From Hepsetus odoe (taxonomy: Eukaryota; Chordata; Actinopteri; Characiformes; Hepsetidae), in contig CM029383.1 of the NCBI GenBank assembly GCA_017165825.1, positions 744,001 through 808,000 of the forward strand: a stretch of 64,000 bases of DNA, in the 5' to 3' direction. Within the stretch, counting starts at the first letter, position 1; each line of letters starts with the position of its first letter. The notes under the pieces were generated by a model. That model had not been told where the DNA came from. It did not search any database and was given only the letters and a program-made list of their open reading frames with translations. Positions 44,600 to 56,714 of the stretch are shown piece after piece. A program made the position numbers and the translations under genes.

Positions 44600-44916
44600 C
44601 TGATTGCTCCTGACCTTGAGCAGTCTCAGAAACTCATATCAGAGACCGGTGCATAATCCAGAACATAAGCACCGCTCACAATCTAAGGTGCATGATCCAG
44701 GCCAAGAACCTGCAAGGCCTCCAAGGTGGGGGCACATTATCAAGAATGAACCCCCGCTTTTGGTTTCACTGAGAGAAGCTCCACACTGACCCCTCTGGGC
44801 CTGCAGTGCGACTTTCCACAACAAGTTACTCTGTTCTGAGTCCGCTGAAACATGGGGATAAACTGAAGGTAGGGTGTTTATGATCTCCTTGTGGAAAGAG
44901 TTTGGCTTGTGTTCTG
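44600..44916 (-). pseudogene. Unrecognised Cys-containing segment after eRF1 in copy C
   Basis: Continues the eRF1 frame with TEHKPNSFHKEIINTLPSVY, then a part with CGASLSETKSGG and LDCERCLCSGLC. It may be another captured exon or the start of the LDLa gene region. No domain recognised. Confidence 0.35.
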
Positions 44917-45332
44917 TTGAGCTCTGTGCGCCCTTCTGACTTTTGTAGGGGATGATCTCCAGCGTGATACCAAATTTCTTATAGTTGTTAGCAAACCACT
45001 CCAACAGCGGCATACACTCAATCAGTTCATGCTCCTGTCCTGTCCCTTTGTCTGTACAGTGAGACTTATCCCTTTCTGCACCATTGCTCTTTGACCCATG
45101 TACTCACAGGATGTCTCATTGTGTCCAGGTTCTCATCAAGATAGTGACCTATTATCTTCTTCTCTTGGAAGAATTCGACATTGGAAAGGACCACACCTGA
45201 CAGCTCAATGGCCTGGTTGAAACCATTCTCCCCACCGTAGGAGATGTCTACCGGCTTTATAACTTTCGCCTGTAACCTCAAATCGAACCTGTCAGCCTGG
45301 CTGAGTTCAGTTTTGGAGTCTGCAGATCCAGC
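44917..45332 (-). pseudogene. eRF1 (ETF1)-derived segments in copy C
   Basis: 45332-45100 reads AGSADSKTELSQADRFDLRL then VDISYGGENGFNQAIELS and EKKIIGHYLDENLDTMRH, matching the end of the middle domain and the start of the C domain of eRF1, with a gap of about 30 residues where GRYFDE would continue. 45073-44917 reads DKSHCTDKGTGQEHELIE then MPLLEWFANNYKKFGITLEI, the eRF1 C-domain. The N-terminal and most of the middle domain (with GGQ) are absent. The two parts are in different frames. Confidence 0.9.
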
Positions 45333-46550
45333 CTGCACTGGGGTCTGCTGAGTGAGTTGAGATTTCAAGATCTTCACTTCTGAGCACCAGGCCTTCAATT
45401 CTACTTCCATACCTCTGACCTGCTCTTGCAGCTCTGTAAGCTTATTGGCCTCTCTCCAGGCTTTTTCCAGTTCAGCCTGCAGACTGGCGCTGTTATCCTG
45501 CACCTGTTTCAGCTCTGCCCTGGTCCGATTCAGCTGTTCTTCCATAGTGGCCACTTTAGTCTCCAGCTTTTCCTGCAAGGCTGGAATCTCTACTCCCTTT
45601 GTTGCATTGCATACAGTTTGGTTCTCCGGTTCATCTGTTTTCTTCAGCCATTCCCTTCAGACAACAATCACAGTATGCAGCTTCCTCAGGACCTCTTTCT
45701 CTTTCATGAGTTTACTGACCTCTCCTTGAATCTCAGCAGAAAAGCCAGAGCTTTTATTTGTTTCCCTGGTTTCGATTTCCCTCTGACAAAGAGACAAGAG
45801 TCCTTTGGTCTCCTCAAGTTGAGAAAGCAGATTTGTGATCTTTTCCTCACGTTTCAGCTTTTTGTTTGTGGCTGAGGTGATCCCCTGCAACGCAGAGGCT
45901 TCTCTCTCTGTCAGCTGTTGGTTGAGCCTTGTTAGCAACTCCTTCTGTTAAGTGATCTGAATGGTCATGCAGTTGGTCTGTTCATCTCTTTGGTGAATGT
46001 CCATGAGAAGTGCACTGTGCTTCACATTGGCCTGTCTGAGCTTTTCTGATTCGGCCCTTAGGTTCTCCTGCATACTGTTCAAGCTTTCAGTTAACCAAAT
46101 GATCTGTTCACCCTGGTCTTTACAGTCCTTTTCATATTCTAGATACCCAACCTGTTTTTACTCAAGTTCCCTACTTACTTCAGCCAATTCTTCCTGAAGG
46201 GAACGTACCTCAGACTGGTTACTTTCTTGCAGCTGGTGATTAATGGCTTTGAGGGAAACCTTCTCATTTTCTAATCTCTGGCACTTTGCCTCCATTGCAT
46301 GCAACGCGTGCCTCAAATCAGCATTCTCAATTTCCTTGGCTTGAATTCTGGTTAAAATTTCCTTGATGTAGTTTCTACTTGCTTCAGCCTCTAATTCGGT
46401 CTCCTGAAGCCTCTCTGAGACTTAGCAACTGGCCAGTGTAGCATCCTTTACCTTTGCATTCAAGACATCAAGATCCTCGTTCCGTGCACAAATTTTGTGA
46501 TCCTTGGCGGTGAGTTCAGCCTCCATTTCCTGGAGATGCTCAGCAAAACC
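45333..46550 (-). pseudogene. Long coiled-coil protein segment in copy C
   Basis: Frames 45578-45333, 45938-45657 and 46628-46422, with the bridging parts in other frames, give heptad-rich sequence parallel to copy 1, including QVQDNSASLQAELEKAWREA and TRLNQQLTEREASALQ. It ends in QQTPVQAG, exactly as in copy 1 (RQTPVQAG). Broken by stops and frameshifts. Parent gene unknown, possibly a golgin-like host gene. Confidence 0.75.
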
Positions 46551-46556
46551 TTTTTG

Positions 46557-46707
46557 GCCTTTTTGTGAATGAACCACGCTCTGTTCTGACTCACAGGGGC
46601 TTAAATAGCCAGCCCCAATGAAGCACACCTGTGCCTTCCTGAGCTCAGGTGTGCTCCTTCAGAACAAAGCCCCCTCTACCATACCAAAACCGTGACAGAC
46701 TGTGACA
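46557..46707 (-). repeat. 5' LTR of copy C, U3 part only
   Basis: Minus strand: TGTCACAGTCTGTCACGG, GGCTATTTAAGCCCC, GTGAGTCAGAACAGAGC, TTCATTCAC, then it joins the coiled coil directly. R-U5 and the 5' frame have been deleted. Confidence 0.85.
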
Positions 46708-48884
46708 GTTGCCTGCATCGTTTAGGGACACTGCTAGCAAACTGAAGGAATGTAGTAAAACTTTTTACGTTGATCTGTTTTGGGGTAGCCATACAACATT
46801 TGGTACAACTCTGCCTCTATCAATTATAATAATTACCAGCATTTTAAGAAATTTTAATAGTACATAAATATATATATTTTTTTTTACAATATGCCACTAA
46901 ACAGTTTAGTCCATAATAACACTGGACCCAGTGCTGCCAATATGGTAGAGTTTTTTAGAGCAGTAATTATTTAATGTAATTATTTGTCTCCTTTCTCACC
47001 AGCATGACTTCCTTTTAACAGTTCACTCTGCTAACACACTCACAAAAAATAATGCGAAAGAGAAGAGAGAAGAGAACAGAAAAGTGAACTTAACCTCTCC
47101 CAAATAAAGAGTGAGTGAAGAAGTGGATAGGTACCACAAGCCAGTGGTCTGACCGTAAATTATTTCAGGATGTATGCATCGAATACTCAAACCTTAATTG
47201 GACTCTCACCTACCAATTGCAATGTTCCTACTGCAGTCCTACACACATGAAAACCTCAATGTGCCAACCACAGCTGATGTCAGGGGTGATTATATGATTG
47301 ACACCAGAAAAACTGAGAGCAGACAGACATGCTGTTGGTTACTGCAAGGGTGCTGTTCTAAAACCTCAGAATACTATGTAAATATGACATGGCAAGAGAA
47401 CTACTTTCTTTCAGTGCAAAGGGGAAACAGCTAACAGCCAAAGGCTAATGCATGACTGACATGTTCGTTTCAAATAACTGTCTGATGAAGAAGATACTTT
47501 TCCTTTGCTTTTATATATTTTTTCTGACCAGAAAGGTAAACTGCCATTTGCAAACAGACAATTTATTAAGACACATATGCAGACTTGTGTCATTTTGGAA
47601 AAATGAAGCAGTTCAATTAAAGAAATTTATTTTAGAACAGATTGAGAAGGTCATTGAATTTAGTGGAAAATAACAATTCTTAAGAAGCAGTGCTCCACAT
47701 ACACACTGGTCTGCTGATCAAATGCACCATTCTTTCATGTTCAGAGCAGCTGTCTCTCTCAACCACTGCCTTGCTGTTATTTTGAAGGTGCCTAAACATA
47801 AAGTCTCTTTTAAACTGAACTGGAACTTTGAAGTGGCAGCTGGCTCTGAGCGTCTTCTTTGCCAAGTACGCCCATTGACACATCTGCCTCCCACAAAGAT
47901 GCAAGATAGTCATTACTAATTCCCTCCTGAGACAGAAACACACTGCCAGTACTTTGGGTTTTTTTTTTAAGCCATGATGTACACATACAGGAGAAAACAT
48001 TTACTGAAGGAAAGATGAAGTGGCAGACACACTGAACATAAACATAAACATAAACAGAGGCAGTGAACAGAGGCTTTATGCAGCATCATGACGCTTGGTT
48101 ACGGAAAGAAAATGACAGACAGTGAGAGAAGGAGAGAGGTTGAGAGAAAACAGCAGAGGGGAAAAAAGTGGGAGAACAAAATATAAAAGAACAAAAGAGG
48201 ATAGAGTTATTCTTTTTTTCTTGAGGAAGAGCAGCAGTTTAATGGCAGACTAAGAGCCTGGGGACAAACACACATATTTTTTGTTGTGCAAAGTTGTCAT
48301 TTATAAGCTTCCTTGATATGTTCTCATGTCTCTGATGAGTCATCTTCATCTGCTCTCTGTAAAAAAAAAATACAGTACATATCAGCAAAAAGAAGAGTGA
48401 ATAACATAAAAAAACTAATAATTTAAGATAATTTATTTAAACAGTCAGTGTGACAGGAGTGTGTCACTCCTGAGCTAATATTGAGGATAGCGGGACACCA
48501 CAGTGCTAGCTGGTGTTCAGCTGTATAAATCTGAGGCCGCCTTCCAGCTGCAGAATCCCAATCAAAAATGCATGGACAGTCTTAATCTTAAACCTCTCAG
48601 CACATCCTTTATTTAGACCCACCTGCTTGTTTTTTTTTTTACGTTATACTCGTGTGTTCAATGAACAAATCTTCAGTGGTGCTGCTGCTGGTAATCTAAA
48701 TATTGAAATATTCATAAACACTTCTCCACCACTTCCCCTGCTGTTATGGCGTAGGCAGCCTTGAAATTTACTAGGAACCAATATATGACTCAGTCCTGCA
48801 GAATTACTCTGTTTCTTTAATAGTGTTATATATACACTTACTAGTTGGATCACTATCACCATGTGTCTGATATTAACTCGTCAA
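46708..48884. other. No gene seen
   Basis: AT-rich DNA with short frames; none recognised. 47100-48000 has several frames on both strands, without family features. Confidence 0.45.
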
Positions 48885-49050
48885 CCACTTGGCCTAGTGG
48901 TTAGGGAATTTGCCCCACGATCGGAAAGTCATGGGTTTGAATCCCAGACCAGGAGGTTGCCCTGAGCATGTGTATATGGGTTAAATGCGGAGGTTGAATT
49001 TCATTGTATCTCGCTGTGCTGGGTTTCACCAAGAATGGCTGCCCCGCAAA
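48885..49050 (+). repeat. SINE (GGCAGCGGTGG type), plus strand
   Basis: ACTTGGCCTAGTGGTTAGGG, GGGTTTGAATCCC and the GGGTTAAATGCGGAGGTTGA block. Head start is missing. Confidence 0.8.
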
Positions 49051-50264
49051 ACAAAATGAATTATTTTGCAGAAATGTTTGGATTGGAATAAGAGGCTATA
49101 TTCTAAATGTGCTATATGTGTATGGATCATTTTACAAGTTATTCAAACCTGTGTGATGAACCTGACAGTTATTTTATTTAGTAACCTTATATTTTATTTT
49201 TGTAACCTAATATTTTTGTAACCTAATAATATTCACTGAAGCAAATTGATTAAGTTTAGTTGCATGGTTGTAGAGCAATATTTCCAACAACAGGGGATTT
49301 GTGACGTTCTACTACAGCAGAAACAGTTCCACCTAGGGCCCAATAATTCACAGCATGAGCAGCAGAAAGCTGGAATTAAAAGCCCTGTAAGGCTGTTATG
49401 TCTGCCCATTATTACCTGTGCTCTGCTAAAAAACTATTACTGCCCATTTGCCCTAATGAGGTTTGACAATAATGAGGTTAATAAAGAAAAATCTTGACAG
49501 GCTTTATTGATATGGCAGGGAATTAAATGATTAACTATCTAATTAAAATTAAGAACCTTGAAGTGCAATTACTTGTGAAATTAATTGACCTTCATGAGCG
49601 AAAAGATACACTTTTTATGTCCTCCTGAGACAGAGACAAAGAAGCTGCAATGTCTTTTTGAATGAGTGTGTGTATCCACAAGTACTCACACAAAGTCCTT
49701 GCAAAAAAAAAGGAGAAATTGCCTGGGGACACTGACATTGTCTTCTTGATAGTTTTATATGTGATTGTTCTGAGATTCATTTTCTGTAAATTTCTGTAAA
49801 ATGTATGTCATTCATCTCCTGCATTTCTGTAACGCCTGAGATTTTTGTCACTTTCCTTTTTAATTATCTTGTCACTATAATGAAGTCTGTGCTCTCATTC
49901 CAAATCTGACACATTTTTAATGGAGCCTGAAATACTTATAATGGAGTTTTTTAATCTTTTACCTAACCATGGTCCGAACCATATGCCAGACTGCCTTTGG
50001 TTTAATAAAAACATTGGGTGGGAAGGCGGTAGCTACAAATTCTATTGCTTTTACACAACACAAGGTAATTCTGACTGTTTGTGCGGTGTCTCACTTAGCA
50101 AGAGGCTCACTGTAGCTCCAAGGCTGAAAGCAATGTGTCCATTAAACAAGAATTCACACAATTAAGAGTCAAGTCAAGTAGGCTTTATTGTTATTTAAAC
50201 CATATACATAGTACACAGTGAAAAGAAACAATGTTCCTCCAGGAACTAAAGAGAAGTATAGATT
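49051..50264. other. No gene seen
   Basis: No recognised frame or repeat. Confidence 0.45.
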
Positions 50265-50745
50265 TACCTTTACAACATTTAGCTGACGCACTTATCCAGA
50301 ACGACTTACATCAGTGCTTTGTCTCCACATTTGATCTTCATTCTAGTAACCTGCTAAAGATCAACTGCTGATCAACTGTTTAGACCAAGTAACAAACTTA
50401 TTAACCCTGTGCCAAAAGATAAGTGCCAAGGTTTTTGGGTTTTTTTTAAATGAGAAGAGGAAGAGAAGAAAGTGCAGAGGTAAAGAGAAGAGCTGGAAGG
50501 TAAGATTATTACCAAAGAAATTCTTTGAACAGGTGAGTCTTCAACCGACACTTGAAGGCAGCAAGGGATTGAGCAGTTCTGACCACGAGGGGATGTTCAT
50601 TCCACCACTGAGGAGCCAGGATTGAGAAGAATCTCAATGCATGTCTTCCTCTTCTCTTCAAGAATGGAGGTTCAAGGCAAGCAGTGCTTGATGTTCTGAG
50701 AGGATGAGAAGAGAGACATTGTTTGATAAGTGCAGTCAAATATGA
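50265..50745 (-). mobile_element. LINE 3' fragment (L2/CR1-like)
   Basis: The frame 50739-50509 reads RFFSILAPQWWNEHPLVVRT and SLAAFKCRLKTHLFKEF, the usual C-terminal end of L2/CR1-like ORF2. The 3' part has the TCTGGATAAGTGCGTCAGC tail common to fish repeats (50275-50310 on the plus strand). Confidence 0.75.
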
Positions 50746-51212
50746 GGGACATAATTATACTAAAGGCAGTCCTTATCCATGCTTCTCTGTGCTGCTCAAG
50801 CCATTTGTCAAAGTGCCAAAAAAATTGCAGTTTGAGAGGCATTACAGCTAACTAATGAGCATCCATTCATCTTGTCTGACAAAGCCTATGATAAAAATAC
50901 ACACTCACACTGCAGACATGCTAATGTAGTGCCACTGTCTGTTACATGACCCTACACACCCTCTTCAAATGATGTGTAAAATAAGAGAAGAAGGAGATGG
51001 CATAGATAGATTATGAGCAAAAGCATAAAGGAGAAGGTGGCTTTGAAGGTGCAGTTGGTGAATTAAGATGTGTTTATAGCACACTGGTGTTGTGGTGGAA
51101 ATTTTGCTAACTGACTTTATTTTAAATTGGGGCAAGAGAGGCAAATGATTCCCTTGAAAATCACATTAAGACAAAACGGCATGTTGCTAGTGTTAGATTT
51201 TTTAATAGAAAG

Positions 51213-51247
<35 letters not shown>

Positions 51248-51894
51248 CTTCTTAAGACATATACCTGTGATGAACTACATTATTATTCACATAATTACCA
51301 TCATGATTTACAGCTCAGGAAACAAATTAGCCTCTGGGTCCTTTTTGACCTCAAAAATTGATTTATAAATATGGAATAGCAAAAACATAGATAGCTTAAT
51401 TCCATTCCCAGGCAATGTTCTTAATGACGAGTTTTCTGAGCAAATTTATGAAGTGCTCTGCACCTGATAGGTCTGCAGAATTTTTGCCTAAACAACCAGT
51501 AAAAATGTTTTAAATAAAAAAGGAAAAAAAGAAAGAAAGAAAACCATTTCTTAAAAAATTACAGATCAGTATTGAGGAGTGACTAGAGTGACGAGAGGAT
51601 GGACTAGCAGAGACAGGTTTAAAGTAGGTCTTGCAAACATGCAATAGATTAATATTCTTCTATATGGAAACAAAAATAATATATGTGCAGATTAGATAGT
51701 AATACATTACTTGCAGAGGACAGCTCCACAGGGTAGAAAAAACTTAGCACTTCATTAAAGGAGAATTCCATTAACAAAATACTTCATAAAAATAAACATG
51801 TCTGTATTATTATTATTATTATTATTATTATATTAAAAACATGTCCATGTTCAAGCTATAGTGACTAAAATTTTTTCAATGTCATTAACAAATT
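50746..51894. other. No gene seen; (CT)n tract
   Basis: Unique-looking DNA with a (CT)n microsatellite at 51214-51244 and an (ATT)n tract at 51809-51831. Confidence 0.5.
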
Positions 51895-52570
51895 GTAAAA
51901 CTTGCCAAACCCAAGTATTTAAGCTCCTCCACCTTTACCTCCTCTAGTTACTGCATCCTAACCATTCCACTGTTTTCTGTTTTTTGAAGCTCATGTATTC
52001 TATTTTAGTCCTGCAGATTTTCATTCCTCTCCTCTCTAGAGCAAATCTCCACCTCTCCTGATCTCCTCAAGGTGCTCCATACTCTCATTATGGATCGCAA
52101 TGTCATCTGCAAACATCATAGTCCATGGGGACTCATGTCAAATCTCATCTATCAACCTTTCCATTACCATTGTAAAAAAAAATATTCCTACCTTTACTTT
52201 AAACACATTCATCACTCTTACTGCAAAGCTCACTACTGTCACACTGGCCTTATGTATATCCTGTAGTACTATGACAGGGGCAGCGGTGGCCTGGTGGTTA
52301 GGGCTTTGGCCACATGATCGGGGGTTCGAACCCCTTCCCAATAGGTTGCCCTGAGGTACCCTTGAGCAAGGTGCTGTCCCCGTCACGCTCCTCCCTGCGA
52401 TGGGCTGGCGACCTGTCCGGAGTTTGTCCCCCGTCCTTCGCCCTGTGTGAACTGGGATGGACTCCAGCACTCCCCCGCAACCCTGCTCGGGACAAGCGGC
52501 TGAAAATGACTGATTGACTATGACATACTCCTCTGCATACCTACCTTTACACCGAATGCCCTGCCTGACG
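51895..52570 (-). mobile_element. RTE-type LINE fragment split by a SINE
   Basis: Plus strand reads antisense to this LINE: CCAAGTATTTAAGCTCCTCC (KYLG block), GCAAACATCATAGTCCATGG (ADDI block) and TTACTGCAAAG. The SINE at 52277-52516 sits inside. Confidence 0.7.
52277..52516 (+). repeat. Chimeric-tail SINE with 9-bp target duplication
   Basis: GGGGCAGCGGTGGCCTGGTGG head, GGGGGTTCGAACCCC B box, then a tail unlike the other copies: GATGGACTCCAGCACTCCCC and GGACAAGCGGCTGAAAATGA, a common fish SINE tail. ACTATGACA occurs on both sides (52268-52276 and 52517-52525). Confidence 0.9.
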
Positions 52571-53224
52571 TAACACTCCCTATTTATCTGGCTTGTGCAG
52601 CCATAGTGGCTGGGTCATAAGCAGCATGTAATAATGGAAGTAATTCTGAGCATTCACTACAATTACCTCTTTAACTGGTGGGGTGGCATAATGTTTAGGT
52701 CACTTTGTGGAATGTTCAGACATAATTTGACAGGCTTTAGATCTGAATAAAATCCCACTAGACAAGATCCTATTACAGTTTTGTTTGCATCACAGAAGAA
52801 ACATGTAGCAAATGCAGAAACTACAATCAGTAGAGGAAATACTGGAAAGGCACCCAACCAAAGGCTGTCAGGAGAAAGACTTCTTTACTGGGCTTTCTGT
52901 TTGTCAGTCAGAGGCAGCAAGAGGAGGATGTCACTGTGTAGGTGGCAGCACGAGGATGTTCCCAGGAGGCGGCTAGGTACATCATAGCATGTCCTCTAAC
53001 ACATACCACAAGGGACCACGTTCAATATGAAGCAATCTCTCATACTCCTCCATCTACTGAGCATACTGCAGCACCCATGCCTTCACAAATGCCACCTATT
53101 ACGAATCAATCTGGCTCCCCTTCTCCAAAAATAGCCTGCAATGTCAGGAATGATAAAGAACATTTGGGAAGGTGAAGAGAGCAGAAGAATGAATAATTCT
53201 TGACTATCTGCTTGTTTGTTTATA

Positions 53225-53640
53225 GCATTTCATGAGTTGTACATTCATATTCCCCAGAGAAGACTGGGGAGGCAGTAGCCATCCGTCACCCTAATTATGA
53301 GGTCATTGGTCTGATGACCAGGGGGAAGAAACTGTTTCCCAACCTGGTAGTGGAGTCCCATATGCTACAGAACCTTTTCCCGGACAGCAGGAGAGAGAAG
53401 AGTGTGTGGGACAGGTGTTTGGGATCACCCATAATGCTGGTTGCTTTGCAAAGCAGTGAGTGGAGAAAATGTCCTGAACAGAAGGCAGAGAGACACAGAT
53501 GATCTTAGCTGTTCTCACTACCCGTTGAGGCCTGAAGCATTGCAGTTCCCATACCAGGCAGTGATGCAGCTACTCAGGATGTTATCAATTGTTCCTCTGT
53601 AGAATATGGTGGGGATTGGTGAGGGTGGACATGGTCGAAG
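53225..53640. repeat. Dispersed repeat fragment of unknown class
   Basis: GGGGGAAGAAACTGTTTCCC, CGGACAGCAGGAGAGAGAAG and CCAGGCAGTGATGCAGCTAC are phrases of a repeat I recall as common in fish. No coding product recognised. Confidence 0.45.
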
Positions 53641-54222
53641 GAAGAATTACATGATCAGTGGCTTTATAACTTTTTCTGTGTCAAATTGTTTAAATTTGGA
53701 CTGTTGGATGCCTGGTTCGCTGGCTCAATGGTGCCTCAGAGCAAAAAAATTCACTTTTATTTTTAATAATATCAAACAAAAAGCAGCCTTTTTGTGTGAA
53801 GTCACAAGACATATCCTTCTTGATCCCTTCTTTTTTCTGCCTCTGCTTTCTCTCGTCAGTCCAATCCCCCAGCCCCATCTGCTTGGCAGCAGTTTACACT
53901 GTGGAGCCCTGGCAACATATGCTAGTGTTTGGATAAGCTTGAGAACCACATTGCCACACAAACACGCTCATACACACAGAGAATGTCTCTTTCATCTGTA
54001 GCTCTATGATCAAGCAGTGAGGTGTGGGGGGTCTGGGCTTGGAGAGAAGTAATAGTCTGAGCCTGTGTGGCTCTGCACTCTCTGAACACTTCAGAGGTGA
54101 GGCCATCAGACACCACACACCAAAAAAGCCCATATACCTTTATGACAAAGGAATGAAAGGATTTTATATGACAGACAGATAGTGTAGAGCTAAATTATCT
54201 ATATTAAATTGATCTTAGTGAG

Positions 54223-54806
54223 GTAATCACAATATTTTAGTGATTTTAATCTCATTGATGCCTCTGAGCTAATTTCTGTTATAACCCAGGCAAAGTCCAC
54301 AACCTGTCGGTTAGATCCCATTCCAACCAAGCTCCTGAAGGAATCCTTAGGAGTACTATCAACACCTATACTTGATAGCACAGAAACTGCTCTAACTAGA
54401 GTGGTAAATGATATAATGGTCTCAGGTGATGCAGGAAACATTACTGTTCTTGTTCTCTTAGATCTTAGTGCTGCGTTCGACACGGTAGATCACTCCATTT
54501 TAGTAAATAGGCTTCACTCCACTGTCGGCATTAGCGGAACAGCCCTTAAATGGTTCAACTCCTATCTCACAAACCGTTATTACTTCATCCAAATGGATGA
54601 TTATGGCACCCCCTCACCTATGTCACTAGTTAACTATGGGTCCCACAAGGGTCGGTGTTGGGCCCAGTGCTCTTCTCCCTCTACATGCTCCCACTAAGCA
54701 CTATTATACGGAAGCATAATGTTAGTTACCACTCCTACGCTGATGATTCTCAGCTATACCTATCTGTTAAATCATGTGATAATGCATCAACCGGCACTTT
54801 AATTAC
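54223..54806 (+). mobile_element. L2-type LINE reverse transcriptase fragment
   Basis: Same family as 16051-18168. LLDLSAAFDTVDHSILVNRL, a broken GVPQG block (frameshift at about 54640) and MLGPVLFSLYMLPL, YADDSQLYLS. Cut by the SINE at 54806. Confidence 0.9.
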
Positions 54807-55000
54807 ACCTTTGCATTTAACCCACACACAAACACGTGCAGCAGAGGGCAGCTATTGAAAGCGCCTGGGGAGCAGTGACAGGGAAAGTACCTTGCTCATG
54901 GGTACCTCAGGGCATCCTACTGGCCTGGGAATCAAGCCCACAATCATCTGATCCTGGGGCCAACTCCCTAACCACTAGGCCACCACTGCCTCATGGAGAT
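54806..55000 (-). repeat. SINE (GGCAGCGGTGG type)
   Basis: Minus-strand head TGAGGCAGTGGTGGCCTAGTGG-like, B box GGCTTGATTCCC; contains GCGCTTTCAATAGCTGCCC. Confidence 0.8.
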
Positions 55001-55439
55001 GAATATCTACATTATAAAGAAAATAGCCAGCAGAGAGATGATGCAATAGGAGGTGAAAACTGCCTGCAGTGCACAATATATACAAAGACACACAAATGTG
55101 CGCACCCTGTGTCAAAACAGCAAGTACTGGTTCATAAAGACAAATACAGAGTCTTTTTGGGAAGCTAATTAATTTAGTATTATTGCACTGAACCACAGGA
55201 ATGCAATTCACCTGCCTCTGTGAACTCTGGCAAATAGCCAGAACCTTTGTCTCAAGTCTAAAGTCCATAGCACCTTAACCTAAAAAAAAGCCTCATCTCT
55301 CCACTGCTGTCATCACTGAGTAAACCACAACACAGAGGATTTTTAAGGGGGGTGGATTTATTTGTTATTATACTTATCTACTAAGGATTATGTCTCAGCC
55401 TATTCAAGGATGTATATATGGGTATACACATTCACATCA

Positions 55440-55452
55440 GAGAGAGAGCAAG

Positions 55453-55493
<41 letters not shown>
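55440..55493. repeat. (GA)n microsatellite
   Basis: Uninterrupted GA run of about 40 bases. Confidence 0.95.
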
Positions 55494-56651
55494 AATGATT
55501 GAATGCATATAGGAGGGAAGAATGTAGAATAATGTCAATAGCAGCAGGTGCAGCAGCAGGACAATTATGAAGTATACCTATACAGCAGAAATAAAATTGC
55601 CAATTTACAAAAGTAGTGAGCATGCATGGGTGCTTTTACCTGTCTCCTGCTACACGTTGTCTGCTTAGATACCTTAGTCAGCATATTTTTTTCAGCAAAT
55701 TTTGTAACAGTAGTTCCATAAAATCAGACCAGATGGGCTAGCCATGCTACTGATTTGTATCAATGAGCCTTGGGTGCCCATGATTCTGATACTGTTTCCC
55801 TGAGTGTCCTTTAATGGACCATTTTCATCAGATATTAACTGCTGGGAATACTCCACATGGCCTGCCATTTTGGAAGTACTCTGACCCAGTTGTCTTGGTA
55901 TTATAATTTGTCAAGTGCACAGAACCTTGAATTGGTCCATTTTTCCTGTTTACATCAACTTTTAGAAGCAATTGTTCACTTGCTGCTTAATACATTATAC
56001 AGTTTAACAAGTGTCATTGTATCCAGATTATCAGTGCTATTCTGTTATTTTAATGTTGTGAACAAACATTGTAAATGGTGGTTTAAGAGCCCTGATTTAG
56101 GTTAGCACTTGCTATCTGTTTAGTAATACACTTGAGTGGAAGCTGACCTTGAATGAGTAATCATACCCTTTTAGATTTCATGCTGGCAAACCTTGACATT
56201 GATAAAACACCCCAGCGTCTTTCTCTCTCTCCTCTTCCTGGACAGAGAAAGCCTAGGCTGAGCAGGGTGTCTATTTCACGTTTCATTTTCTTTAATTCGA
56301 TACAGGTTTATAATCTAATTTGGAACTAATCACCATAGTGGTGCCACAAAAATGAAATCCGCTACCATAATAGAAGTATAATTAGCATTCATGGTAAATT
56401 TTTTTAATCCAGTTATGGCAAATAATTGTCACAGATTCTTATCCATGATATACAGTTTAACCACAGCAGCCTTGTATAGGTCTCATCTGTTCAAGCACAT
56501 TAAAGGACATTGTTTTTCTTTCAAAACTGTTCTTTTTGTACCATGCAATGATCCCAAAGTATTATTGTTCCAAACCACTGCTATGTATTTTAAATACCCA
56601 ACACAATACAGTTCAACACGTAGCATAGCTTCTCATAGTTTTCCAGCTTCA

Positions 56652-56652
<1 letters not shown>
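55494..56652. other. No gene seen
   Basis: No recognised frame or repeat; unique-looking, possible conserved noncoding DNA around 56150-56400. Confidence 0.45.

Positions 56653-56713
<61 letters not shown>
56653..56713. repeat. (CA)n microsatellite
   Basis: About 30 CA units. Confidence 0.97.

Positions 56714-56714
<1 letters not shown>

Larger units (their letters stand above)
43630..46707 (-). mobile_element. Chimeric LTR element, copy C, with perfect target duplication
   Basis: Minus strand: 5' LTR fragment (46707-46557), coiled coil (46550-45333), eRF1 pieces (45332-44917), unrecognised Cys segment (44916-44600), LDLa-like repeats (44490-44060), shared tail and purine tract (44057-43803), 3' LTR fragment (43802-43630). 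TGTAACAG and TGTGACA give TG...CA ends, and both sides have GTTGC (43625-43629 and 46708-46712). That shows it went in as one unit of 3078 bp. Both LTRs have since lost parts. Confidence 0.9.

Noticed and set aside
55440..55623. Ser-Leu repeat frame.
   Set aside because: It only translates the (GA)n microsatellite.
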